From: Bimastos eiseni
Lineage: Eukaryota; Annelida; Clitellata; Crassiclitellata; Lumbricidae
NCBI GenBank assembly: GCA_959347315.1
Contig: OY365817.1
Span: 5,128,643 to 5,192,642 of the forward strand
DNA length: 64,000 nt
Direction of reading: 5' to 3'
How positions within the stretch are numbered: position 1 is the first letter of the stretch; the number at the start of each line of letters is the position of its first letter. The notes under the pieces are model-generated. The model had not been told where the DNA came from. It did not search any database and saw only the letters and a program-made list of their open reading frames with translations. The position numbers were made by a program, and so were the translations under genes. Shown one piece after another: positions 50,830-62,253 of this stretch.

Positions 50830-53800
50830 AGGAAGAGGGACAGAATAGAAATGGAAGAAAAGAAAGAGAGACAGAGAATAGAAACGGAAGAAAAGGAAGA
50901 GGGACAGAGAATAGAAATGAAAGAAAAGTATGAGGGACAAAGAATAGAAATGGAAGAAAAGGAAGAGGGACAGAGAATAGAAATGGAAGAAAGGGAAGAG
51001 AGACAGAGAATAGAATTGGAAGAAAAGGAAGAGAGACGGATAATAGAAATGGAATAAAATGAAGAGAGACGGAGAATAGAAATGGAAGAAAAGGAAGAGA
51101 GACAGAGAATAGAAATGGAAGAAAAGGAAGAGGGACAGAGAATAGAAATGGAATTAAATGAAGAGTGAGAATAGAAATGGAAGAAAATGAAGAGAGACAG
51201 AGAATAGAAATGGAAGAAAATAAAGAGGGACAGAATAGAAATGGAAGAAATGGAAGAGAGACAGAGAATAGAAATGGAGGAAAAGGAAGAGAGACAGATT
51301 AGAAATGGAAGAAAAGGAAGAGGGACAGTGAATAGAAATGGAAGAAAAGGAAGAGTGACAGAGAATAGAAATGGAAGAAAAGGAAAAGGTACAGAGAATA
51401 GAAATGGAAGAAAAGGAAGAGAGACAGAGAATAGAATTGGAAGAAAAGGAAAAGAGACAGAGATTAGAAACGGAAGAAAAGGAAGAGAGACGGAGAATAG
51501 AAATGGAAGAAAAGGAAGAGGGACAGAATAGAAATGGAAGAAAATGACGAGAGACAGAGAATAGAAATGGAAGAAAAGTAACAGGGACAGAGAACAGAAA
51601 TGTAAGAAAAGGAAGAGAGAGAATAGAAATGGAAGAAAATGAAGAGAGACAGAGAATAGAAATGGAAGAAAAGAAAGAGGGACAGAATAGAAATGGAAGA
51701 AATGGAAGAGGGACAGTGAATAGAAATGGAAGAAAAGGAAGAGAGACAGAGAATAGAAATGGAAGAAAAGGAAGTGCGACAGAGAATAGAAATGGAGGAA
51801 AAGGAAGAGAGACAGAGAATAGATTTGGAAGAAAAGAAAAAGAGACAGAGAATAGAAATGGAAGAAAGGGAAGAGAGACAGAGAATAGAAATGGAAGAAA
51901 AGGAAGAGGGACAGAGAATAGAAATGGAATGAAATGAAGAGAGACGGAGAATTGAAATGTATGAAAAGGAAGAGAGATAGAGAATGGAAATGGAAGAAAA
52001 GGAAGAGGGACAGAATCGAAATGGAAGAATAGGAAGAGGGACAGAATAGAAATGGAAGAAAAGGAATTGGGACAGAAAATAGAAACGGAAGAAAATGAAG
52101 AGAGACGGAGAATAGAAATGGAAGAAAAGGAAGAGAGACAGAGAATAGAAATGGAAAAAAAGGAAGAGGGACAGAATAGAAATGGAAGAAAAGGAAGAGA
52201 GACAGCGAATAGAAATGGAAAAAAAGGAAGAGAGACGTAGAATAGAAATGGAAGAAAAGGAAAAGAGACAGAGAATAGAAATGGAAGAAAAGGAAGAGGG
52301 ACAGTGAATAGAAATGGAAGAAAAGGAAGAGAGACAGAGAATAGAAATGGAATAAAATGAAGAGGGACAGAATAGAAATGGAAGAAAAGGAAGAGAGACA
52401 GAGAATAGAAATGGAAGAAAAGGAAGAGGGACAGAATAGAAATGGATGAAATGGAAGAGAGACAGAGAATAGAAATGGAAGAAAAGGAAGAGAGACAGAT
52501 TAGAAATGGAAGAAAAGGAAGAGGGACAATGAATAGAAATGGAAGAAAAGGAAGAGAGACAGAGAATAGAATTGGAAGAAAAGGAAAAGAGACAGAGAAT
52601 AGAAATGGAAGAAAGGGAAGAGAGACAGAGAAAAGAAATGGAAGAAAAGGAAGAGGGACAGAGAATAGAAATGGAATGAAATGAAGAGAGACGGAGAATT
52701 GAAATGTATGAAAAGGAAGAGATATAGAGAATGGAAATGGAAGAAAAGGAAGAGGGACAGAATCGAAATGGAAGAATAGGAAGAGGGACAGAATAGAAAT
52801 GGAAGAAAAGAAAGAGAGACAGAGAATAGAAACGGAAGAAAAGGAAGAGAGACGGAGACTAGAAATGGAAGAAAAGGAAGAGGGACAGAAAATAGAAACG
52901 GAAGAAAATGAAGAGAGACGGAGAATAGAAATGGAAGAAAAGGAAGAGAGACAGCGAATAGAAATGGAAGAAAAGGATGAGAGACAGAGAATAGAAATGG
53001 AAGAAAAGGAAGAGGGACAGAGAATAGAAACTGAAGAAAAGGAAGAGGGACGGAGAATTGAAATGTAAGAAAAGGAAGAGAGACAGAGAATAGAAATGGA
53101 AGAAAAGGAAGAGGGACAGAATAGAAATGGAAGAAAAGAAAGAGAGACAGAGAATAGAAACGGAAGAAAAGGAAGAGGGACAGAGAATAGAAATGAAAGA
53201 AAAGTATGAGGGACAAAGAATAGAAATGGAAGAAAAGGAAGAGGGACAGAGAATAGAAATGGAAGAAAGGGAAGAGAGACAGAGAATAGAATTGGAAGAA
53301 AAGGAAGAGAGACGGATAATAGAAATGGAATAAAATGAAGAGAGACGGAGAATAGAAATGGAAGAAAAGGAAGAGAGACAGAGAATAGAAATGGAATAAA
53401 ATGAAGAGGGACAGATTAGAAATGGAAGAAAAGGAAGAGAGACAGAGAATAGAAATGGAAGAAAAGGAAGAGGGACAGAGAATAGAAATGGAATTAAATG
53501 AAGAGTGAGAATAGAAATGGAAGAAAATGAAGAGAGACAGAGAATAGAAATGGAAGAAAATAAAGAGGGACAGAATAGAAATGGAAGAAATGGAAGAGAG
53601 ACAGAGAATAGAAATGGAAGAAAAGGAAGAGAGACAGATTAGAAATGGAAGAAAATGAAGAGGGACAGTGAATAGAAATGGAAGAAAAGGAAGAGTGACA
53701 GAGAATAGAAATGGAAGAAAAGGAAGAGGGACAGAGAATAGAAATGGAAGAAAAGGAAGAGCGACAGAGAATAGAATTGGAAGAAAAGGAAAAGAGACAG

Positions 53801-54050
53801 AGAATAGAATCGGAAGAAAAGGAAGAGAGACGGAGAATGGAAATGGATGAAAAGGAAGAGGGACAGAATAGAAATGGAAGAAAATGACGAGAGAAAGAGA
53901 ATAGAAATGGAAGAAAAGTAACAGGGACAGAGAACAGAAATGGAAGTAAAGGAATAGAGAGAATAGAAATGGAAGAAAATGAAGAGAGACAGAGAATAGA
54001 AATGGAAGAAAAGAAAGAGGGACAGAATAGAAATGGAAGAAATGGAAGAG
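50830..54050 (+). repeat. Block pair 50,830-51,710 and 53,106-54,050
   Basis: Offset is 2,276 bp up to about 51,100 and 2,340 bp afterwards. The 64-bp difference is one 33-bp plus one 31-bp unit present only in the right copy (around 53,395-53,458). Between the two lies 51,719-52,759, which is collinear with 22,150-23,190. Confidence 0.78.
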
Positions 54051-55238
54051 AGACAGAGAATAGAAATGGAAGAAAAGGAAGAGAGACAGATTAGAAATGG
54101 AAGAAAAGGAAGAGGGACAGTGAATAGAAATGGAAGAAAAGGAAGAGAGACAGCGAATAGAAATGGAAGAAAAGGAAGAGGGACAGAGAATAGAAATGGA
54201 GGAAAAGGAAGAGAGACAGAGAATAGAATTGGAAGAAAACAAAAAGAGACAGAGAATAGAAATGGAAGAAAGGGAAGAGAGACAGAGAATAGAAATGGAA
54301 GAAAAGGAAGAGGGACAGAGAATAGAAATGGAATGAAATGAAGAGAGACGGAGAATTGAAATGTATGAAAAGGAAGAGAGATAGAGAATGGAAATGGAAG
54401 AAAAGGAAGAGGGACAGAATCGGAATGGAAGAAAAGGAAGAGGGACAGAATAAAAATGGAATAAAAGGAAGTGGGACAGAAAATAGAAACGGAAGAAAAT
54501 GAAGAGAGACGGAGAATAGAAATGGAAGAAAAGGAAGAGAGACAAAGAATAGAAATGGAAAAAAGGGAAGAGGGACAGAATAGAAATGGAAGAAAAGGAA
54601 GAGAGACAGAGAATAGAAATGGAATAAAATGAAGAGAGACGGAGAATAGAAATGGAAGAAAAGGAAAAGAGACAGAGAATAGAAATGGAAGAAAAGGAAG
54701 AGAGACAGAGAATAGAAATGGAAGAAAAGGAAGAGGGACAGAGAATAGAAATGGAATTAAATGAATAGTGAGAATAGAAATGGAAAAAAATGAAGAGAGA
54801 CAGAGAATAGAAATGGAAGAAAAGAAAGCGGGACAGAATAGAAATGGAAGAAATGGAAGAGGGACAGAGAATAGAAATGGAAGAAAAGGAAGAGAGACAG
54901 ATTAGAAATGGAAGAAAAGGAAGAGGGACAGTGAATAGAAATGGAAGAAAAGGAAGAGGGACAGAGAATAGAAATGGAAGAAAAGGAAGAGAGACGGATA
55001 ATAGAAATGGAATAAAATGAAGAGAGACGGAGAATAGAAATGGAAGAAAAGGTAGAGAGACAGAGAATAGAAATGGAATAAAATGAAGAGGGACAGAATA
55101 GAAATGGAAGAAGAGGAAGAGAGACAGAGAATAGAATTGGAAAAAAAGGAAGAGGGACAGAGAATAGAAATGGAATTAAATGAAGAGTGAGAATAGAAAT
55201 GGAAGATAATGAAGAGAGACAGAGAATAGAAATGGAAG
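53883..55238 (+). repeat. 1.4-kb block, copy 2 (partner 49,050-50,405)
   Basis: Offset 4,833. It shares GAATTAAATGAATAGTGAG, AAAAAAATGAAGAG and AGAAGAGGAAGAG units. Right of 55,238 one 31-bp unit present at about 50,410 is missing. Confidence 0.78.
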
Positions 55239-55586
55239 AAATGGAAGAGAGACAGAGAATAGAAATGGAAGAAAAGAAAGAGAGACAGATTAGAAATGGA
55301 TGAAAAGGAAGAGGGACAGTGAATAGAAATGGAAGAAAAGGAAGAGAGACAGAGAATAGAAATGGAATAAAATGAAGAGTGAGAATAGAAATGGAAGAAA
55401 AGGAAGAGAGACAGAGTATAGAAATGGAAGAAAAGGAAGAGGGACAGAATAGAAATGGAAGAAATGGAAGAGAGACAGAGAGTAGAAATGGAAGAAAAGG
55501 AAGAGAGACAGATTAGAAATGGAAGAAAAGGAAGAGAGACAGAGAATAGAAATGGAAGAAAAGGAAGAGGGACAGAGAATAGAAAT

Positions 55587-58500
55587 GGAGGAAAAGGAAG
55601 AGAGACAGAAAATAGAATTGGAAGAAAAGAAAAAGAGACAGAGAATAGAAATGGAAGAAAGGGAAGAGAAACAGAGAATAGAAATGGAAGAAAAGGAAGA
55701 GGGACAGAGAATAGAAATGGAGGAAAAGGAAGAGAGACAGAGAATAGAATTGGAAGAAAAGAAAAAGAGACGGAGAATTGAAATGTATGAAAAGGAAGAG
55801 AGATAGAGAATGCAAATGGAAGAAAAGGAAGAGGGACAGAATCGAAATGGAAGAAAAGGAAGAGGGACAGAATAGAAATGGAAGAAAAGGAAGTGGGACA
55901 GAGAATCGAAATGAATAAAATGAAGAGAGACGGAGACTAGAAATGGAAGAAAAGGAAGAGGGACAGAAAATAGAAACGGAAGAAAATGAAGAGAGATGGA
56001 GAATAGAAATGGAAGAAAAGGAAGAGAGACAGCGAATAGAAATGGAAGAAAAGGATGAGAGACAGAGAATAGAAATGGAAAAAAAGGAAGAGGGACAGAA
56101 TAGAAATGGAAGAAAAGGAAGAGAGACAGAGAATAGAAATGGAATAAAATGAAGAGAGACGGAGAATAGAAATGGAAGAAAAGGAAAAGAGACAGAGAAT
56201 AGAAATGGAAGAAAAGGAAGAGAGACAGAGAATAGAATTGGAAGAAAAGGAAGAGGGACAGAGAATAGAAATGGAATTAAATGAATAGTGAGAATAGAAA
56301 TGGAAAAAAATGAAGAGAGACAGAGAATAGAAATGAAAGAAAAGAAAGAGGGACAGAATAGAAATGGAAGAAATGGAAGAGGGACAGAGAATAGAAATGG
56401 AAGAAAAGGAAGAGAGACAGATTAGAAATGGAAGAAAAGGAAGAGGGACAGAGAATAGAAATGGAAAAAAAGGAAGAGGGACAGAATAGAAATGGAAGAA
56501 AAGGAAGAGAGACAGAGAATAGAAATGGAAGAAAATGACGAGAGACAGAGAATAGAAATGGAAGAAAAGTAACAGGGACAGAGAACAGAAATGGAAGAAA
56601 AGGAAGAGAGAGAATAGAAATGGAAGAAAATGAAGAGAGACAGAGAATAGAAATGGAAGAAAAGAAAGAGGGACAGAATACAAATGGAAGAAATGGAAGA
56701 GAGACAGAGAATAGAAATGGAAGAAAAGGAAGAGGGACAGAATAGAAATGGAAGAAAAGGAAGAGGGACAGTGAATAGAAATGGAAGAAAAGGAAGAGAG
56801 ACAGAGAATAGAAATGGAAGAAAAGGAAGAGGGACAATGAATAGAAATGGAGGAAAAGGAAGAGAGACAGAGAATAGAATTGGAAGAAAAGAAAAAGAGA
56901 CAGAGAATAGAAATGGAAGAAAGGGAAGAGAGACAGAGAATAGAAATGGAAGAAAAGAAAGAGGGACAGAGAATAGAAATGGAATGAAATGAAGAGAGAC
57001 GGAGAATTGAAATGTATGAAAAGGAAGAGAGATAGAGAATGGAAATGGAAGAAAAGGAAGAGGGACAGAATCGAAATGGAAGAATAGGAAGAGGGACAGA
57101 ATAGAAATGGAAGAAAAGGAAGTGGGACAGAGAAGAAAATGACGAGAGACAGAGAATAGAAATGGAAGAAAAGTAACAGGGACAGAGAATAGAAATGGAA
57201 GAAAAGGAAGAGAGACAGATTAGAAATGGAAGAAAAGGAAGAGGGACAATGAATAGAAATGGAAGAAAAGAAAGAGAGACAGAGAATAGAATTGGAAGAA
57301 AAGGAAAAGAGACAGAGAATAGAAATGGAAGAAAGGGAAGAGAGACAGAGAATAGAAATGGAAGAAAAGGAAGAGGGACAGAGAATAGAAATGGAATGAA
57401 ATGAAGAGAGACGGAGAATTGAAATGTATGAAAAGGAAGAGAGATAGAGAATGGAAATGGAAGAAAAGGAAGAGGGACAGAATCGAAATGGAAGAATAGG
57501 AAGAGGGACAGAATAGAAATGGAAGAAAAGGAAGTGGGACAGAGAATGGAAATGAATAAAATGAAGAGAGACGGAGACTAGAAATGGAACAAAAGGAAGA
57601 GGGACAGAAAATAGAAACGGAAGAAAATGAAGAGAGACGGAGAATAGAAATGGAAGAAAACGAAGAGAGACAGCGAATAGAAATGGAAGAAAAGGATGAG
57701 AGACAGAGAATAGAAATGGAAGAAAAGGAAGAGGGACAGAGTATAGAAACGGAAGAAAAGGAAGAGGGACGGAGAATTGAAATGGAAGAAAAGGAAGAGA
57801 GACAGAGAATAGAAATGGAAGAAAAGGAAGAGGGACAGAATAGAAATGGAAGAAAAGAAAGAGAGACAGAGAATAGAAACGGAAGAAAAGGAAGAGGGAC
57901 AGAGAATAGAAATGAAAGAAAAGTATGAGGGACAAAGAATAGAAATGGAAGAAAAGGAAGAGGGACAGAGAATAGAAATGGAAGAAAGGGAAGAGAGACA
58001 GAGAATAGAATTGGAAGAAAAGGAAGAGAGACGGATAATAGAAATGGAATAAAAGGAAGAGAGACAGAGAATAGAAATGGAATAAAATGAAAAGGGACAG
58101 ATTAGAAATAGAAGAAAAGGAAGAGAGACAGAGAATAGAAATGGAAGAAAAGGATGAGGGACAGAGAATAGAAATGGAATAAAATGAAGAGGGACAGATT
58201 AGAAATAGAAGAAAAGGAAGAGAGACAGAGAATAGAAATGGAAGAAAAGGAAGAGGGACAGAGAATAGAAATGGAATTAAATGAAGAGTGAGAATAGAAA
58301 TGGAAGAAAATGAAGAGAGACAGAGAATAGAAATGGAAGAAAATAAAGAGGGACAGAATAGAAATGGAAGAAATGGAAGAGAGACAGAGAATAGAAATGG
58401 AAGAAAAGGAAGAGAGACAGATTAGAAATGGAAGAAAAGGAAGAGGGACAGTGAATAGAAATGGAAGAAAAGGAAGAGTGACAGAGAATAGAAATGGAAG

Positions 58501-61500
58501 AAAAGGAAGAGGGACAGAGAACAGAAATGGAGGAAAAGGAAGAGAGACAGAGAATAGAATTGGAAGAAAAGAAAAAGAGACAGAGAATAGAAATGGAAGA
58601 AAGGGAAGAGAGACAGAGAATAGAAATGGAAGAAAAGGAAGAGGGACAGAGAATAGAAATGGAATGAAATGAAGAGAGACGGAGAATTGAAATGTATGAA
58701 AAGGAAGAGAGATAGAGAATGGAAATGGAAGAAAAGGAAGAGGGACAGAATCGAAATGGAAGAAAAGGAAGAGGGACAGAATAGAAATGGAAGAAAAGGA
58801 AGTGGGACAGAAAATAGAAACGGAGGAAAAGGAAGAGAGACAGAAAATAGAATTGGAAGAAAAGAAAAAGAGACAGAGAATAGAAATGGAAGAAAGGGAA
58901 GAGAAACAGAGAATAGAAATGGAAGAAAAGGAAGAGGGACAGAGAATAGAAATGGAGGAAAAGGAAGAGAGACAGAGAATAGAATTGGAAGAAAAGAAAA
59001 AGAGACGGAGAATTGAAATGTATGAAAAGGAAGAGAGATAGAGAATGCAAATGGAAGAAAAGTAAGAGGGACAGAATCGAAATGGAAGAAAAGGAAGAGG
59101 GACAGAATAGAAATGGAAGAAAAGGAAGTGGGACAGAGAATGGAAATGAATAAAATGAAGTGAGACGGAGACTAGAAATGGAAGAAAAGGAAGAGGGACA
59201 GAAAATAGAAACGGAAGAAAATGAAGAGAGATGGAGAATAGAAATGGAAGAAAAGGAAGAGAGACAGCGAATAGAAATGGAAGAAAAGGATGAGAGACAG
59301 ATAATAGAAATGGAAAAAAAGGAAGAGGGACAGAATAGAAATGGAAGAAAAGGAAGAGAGACAGAGAATAGAAATGGAATAAAATGAAGAGAGACGGAGA
59401 ATAGAAATGGAAGAAAAGGAAAAGAGACAGAGAATAGAAATGGAAGAAAAGGAAGAGAGACAGAGAATAGAATTGGAAGAAAAGGAAGAGGGACAGAGAA
59501 TAGAAATGGAATTAAATGAATAGTGAGAATAGAAATGGAAAAAAATGAAGAGAGACAGAGAATAGAAATGAAAGAAAAGAAAGAGGGACAGAATAGAAAT
59601 GGAAGAAATGGAAGAGGGACAGAGAATAGAAATGGAAGAAAAGGAAGAGAGACAGATTAGAAATGGAAGAAAAGGAAGAGGGACAGAGAATAGAAATGGA
59701 AAAAAAGGAAGAGGGACAGAATAGAAATGGAAGAAAAGGAAGAGAGACAGAGAATAGAAATGGAAGAAAATGACGAGAGACAGAGAATAGAAATGGAAGA
59801 AAAGTAACAGGGACAGAGAACAGAAATGTAAGAAAAGGAAGAGAGAGAATAGAAATGGAAGAAAATGAAGAGAGACAGAGAATAGAAATGGAAGAAAAGA
59901 AAGAGGGACAGAATACAAATGGAAGAAATGGAAGAGAGACAGAGAATAGAAATGGAATAAAAGGAAGAGAGACAGAGAATAGAAATGGAAGAAAAGGAAG
60001 AGGGACAATGAATAGAAATGGAGGAAAAGGAAGAGAGACAGAGAATAGAATTGGAAGAAAAGAAAAAGAGACAGAGAATAGAAATGGAAGAAAGGGAAGA
60101 GAGACAGAGAATAGAAATGGAAGAAAAGAAAGAGGGACAGAGAATAGAAATGGAATGAAATGAAGAGAGACGGAGAATTGAAATGTATGAAAAGGAAGAG
60201 AGATAGAGAATGGAAATGGAAGAAAAGGAAGAGGGACAGAATCGAAATGGAAGAATAGGAAGAGGGACAGAATAGAAATGGAAGAAAAGGAAGTGGGACA
60301 GAGAAGAAAATGACGAGAGACAGAGAATAGAAATGGAAGAAAAGTAACAGGGACAGAGAATAGAAATGGAAGAAAAGGAAGAGAGACAGATTAGAAATGG
60401 AAGAAAAGGAAGAGGGACAATGAATAGAAATGGAAGAAAAGAAAGAGAGACAGAGAATAGAATTGGAAGAAAAGGAAAAGAGACAGAGAATAGAAATGGA
60501 AGAAAGGGAAGAGAGACAGAGAATAGAAATGGAAGAAAAGGAAGAGGGACAGAGAATAGAAATGGAATGAAATGAAGAGAGACGGAGAATTGAAATGTAT
60601 GAAAAGGAAGAGAGATAGAGAATGGAAATGGAAGAAAAGGAAGAGGGACAGAATCGAAATGGAAGAATAGGAAGAGGGACAGAATAGAAATGGAAGAAAA
60701 GGAAGTGGGACAGAGAATGGAAATGAATAAAATGAAGAGAGACGGAGACTAGAAATGGAAGAAAAGGAAGAGGGACAGAAAATAGAAACGGAAGAAAATG
60801 AAGAGAGACGGAGAATAGAAATGGAAGAAAACGAAGAGAGACAGCGAATAGAAATGGAAGAAAAGGATGAGAGACAGAGAATAGAAATGGAAGAAAAGGA
60901 AGAGGGACAGAGTATAGAAACGGAAGAAAAGGAAGAGGGACGGAGAATTGAAATGGAAGAAAAGGAAGAGAGACAGAGAATAGAAATGGAAGAAAAGGAA
61001 GAGGGACAGAATAGAAATGGAAGAAAAGAAAGAGAGACAGAGAATAGAAACGGAAGAAAAGGAAGAGGGACAGAGAATAGAAATGATAGAAAAGTATGAG
61101 GGACAAAGAATAGAAATGGAAGAAAAGGAAGAGGGACAGAGAATAGAAATGGAAGAAAGGGAAGAGAGACAGAGAATAGAATTGGAAGAAAAGGAAGAGA
61201 GACGGATAATAGAAATGGAATAAAAGGAAGAGAGACAGAGAATAGAAATGGAATAAAATGAAGAGGGACAGATTAGAAATAGAAGAAAAGGAAGAGAGAC
61301 AGAGAATAGAAATGGAAGAAAAGGAAGAGGGACAGAGAATAGAAATGGAATAAAATGAAGAGGGACAGATTAGAAATAGAAGAAAAGGAAGAGAGACAGA
61401 GAATAGAAATGGAAGAAAATGAAGAGAGACAGAGAATAGAAATGGAAGAAAATAAAGAGGGACAGAATAGAAATGGAAGAAATGGAAGAGAGACAGAGAA

Positions 61501-61932
61501 TAGAAATGGAAGAAAAGGAAGAGAGACAGATTAGAAATGGAAGAAAAGGAAGAGGGACAGTGAATAGAAATGGAAGAAAAGGAAGAGTGACAGAGAATAG
61601 AAATGGAAGAAAAGGAAGAGGGACAGAGAACAGAAATGGAGGAAAAGGAAGAGAGACAGAGAATAGAATTGGAAGAAAAGAAAAAGAGACAGAGAATAGA
61701 AATGGAAGAAAGGGAAGAGAGACAGAGAATAGAAATGGAAGAAAAGGAAGAGGGACAGAGAATAGAAATGGAATGAAATGAAGAGAGACGGAGAATTGAA
61801 ATGTATGAAAAGGAAGAGAGATAGAGAATGGAAATGGAAGAAAAGGAAGAGGGACAGAATCGAAATGGAAGAAAAGGAAGAGGGACAGAATAGAAATGGA
61901 AGAAAAGGAAGTGGGACAGAAAATAGAAACGG
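55587..61932 (+). repeat. Tandem duplication, period about 3.2 kb
   Basis: Copy 1 is 55,587-58,821 and copy 2 is 58,822-61,932. Offset starts at 3,235, drops to 3,171 near 56,830 (64 bp, two units, missing in copy 2) and to 3,109 near 58,230 (62 bp, two units, missing in copy 2). The junction at 58,822 joins a GGGACAGAAAATAGAAACGG unit directly to a GGAGGAAAAGG unit. Both copies carry the truncated unit GACAGAGAAGAAAATG (57,127 and 60,298). Confidence 0.85.
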
Positions 61933-62253
61933 AAGAAAATGAAGAGAGACGGAGAATAGAAATGGAAGAAAAGGAAGAGAGACAGAGAATAGAAATGGAA
62001 AAAAAGGAAGAGGGACAGAATAGAAATGGAAGAAAAGAAAGAGAGACAGAGAATAGAAATGGAAAAAAATGAAGAGAGACGGAGAATAGAAATGGAAGAA
62101 AAGGAAAAGAGACAGAGAATAGAAATGGAAGAAAAGGAAGAGAGACAGAGAATAGAAATGGAAGAAAAGGAAGAGGGACAGAGAATAGAAATGGAGGAAA
62201 AGGAAGAGAGACAGAAAATAGAATTGGAAGAAAAGAAAAAGAGACAGAGAATA

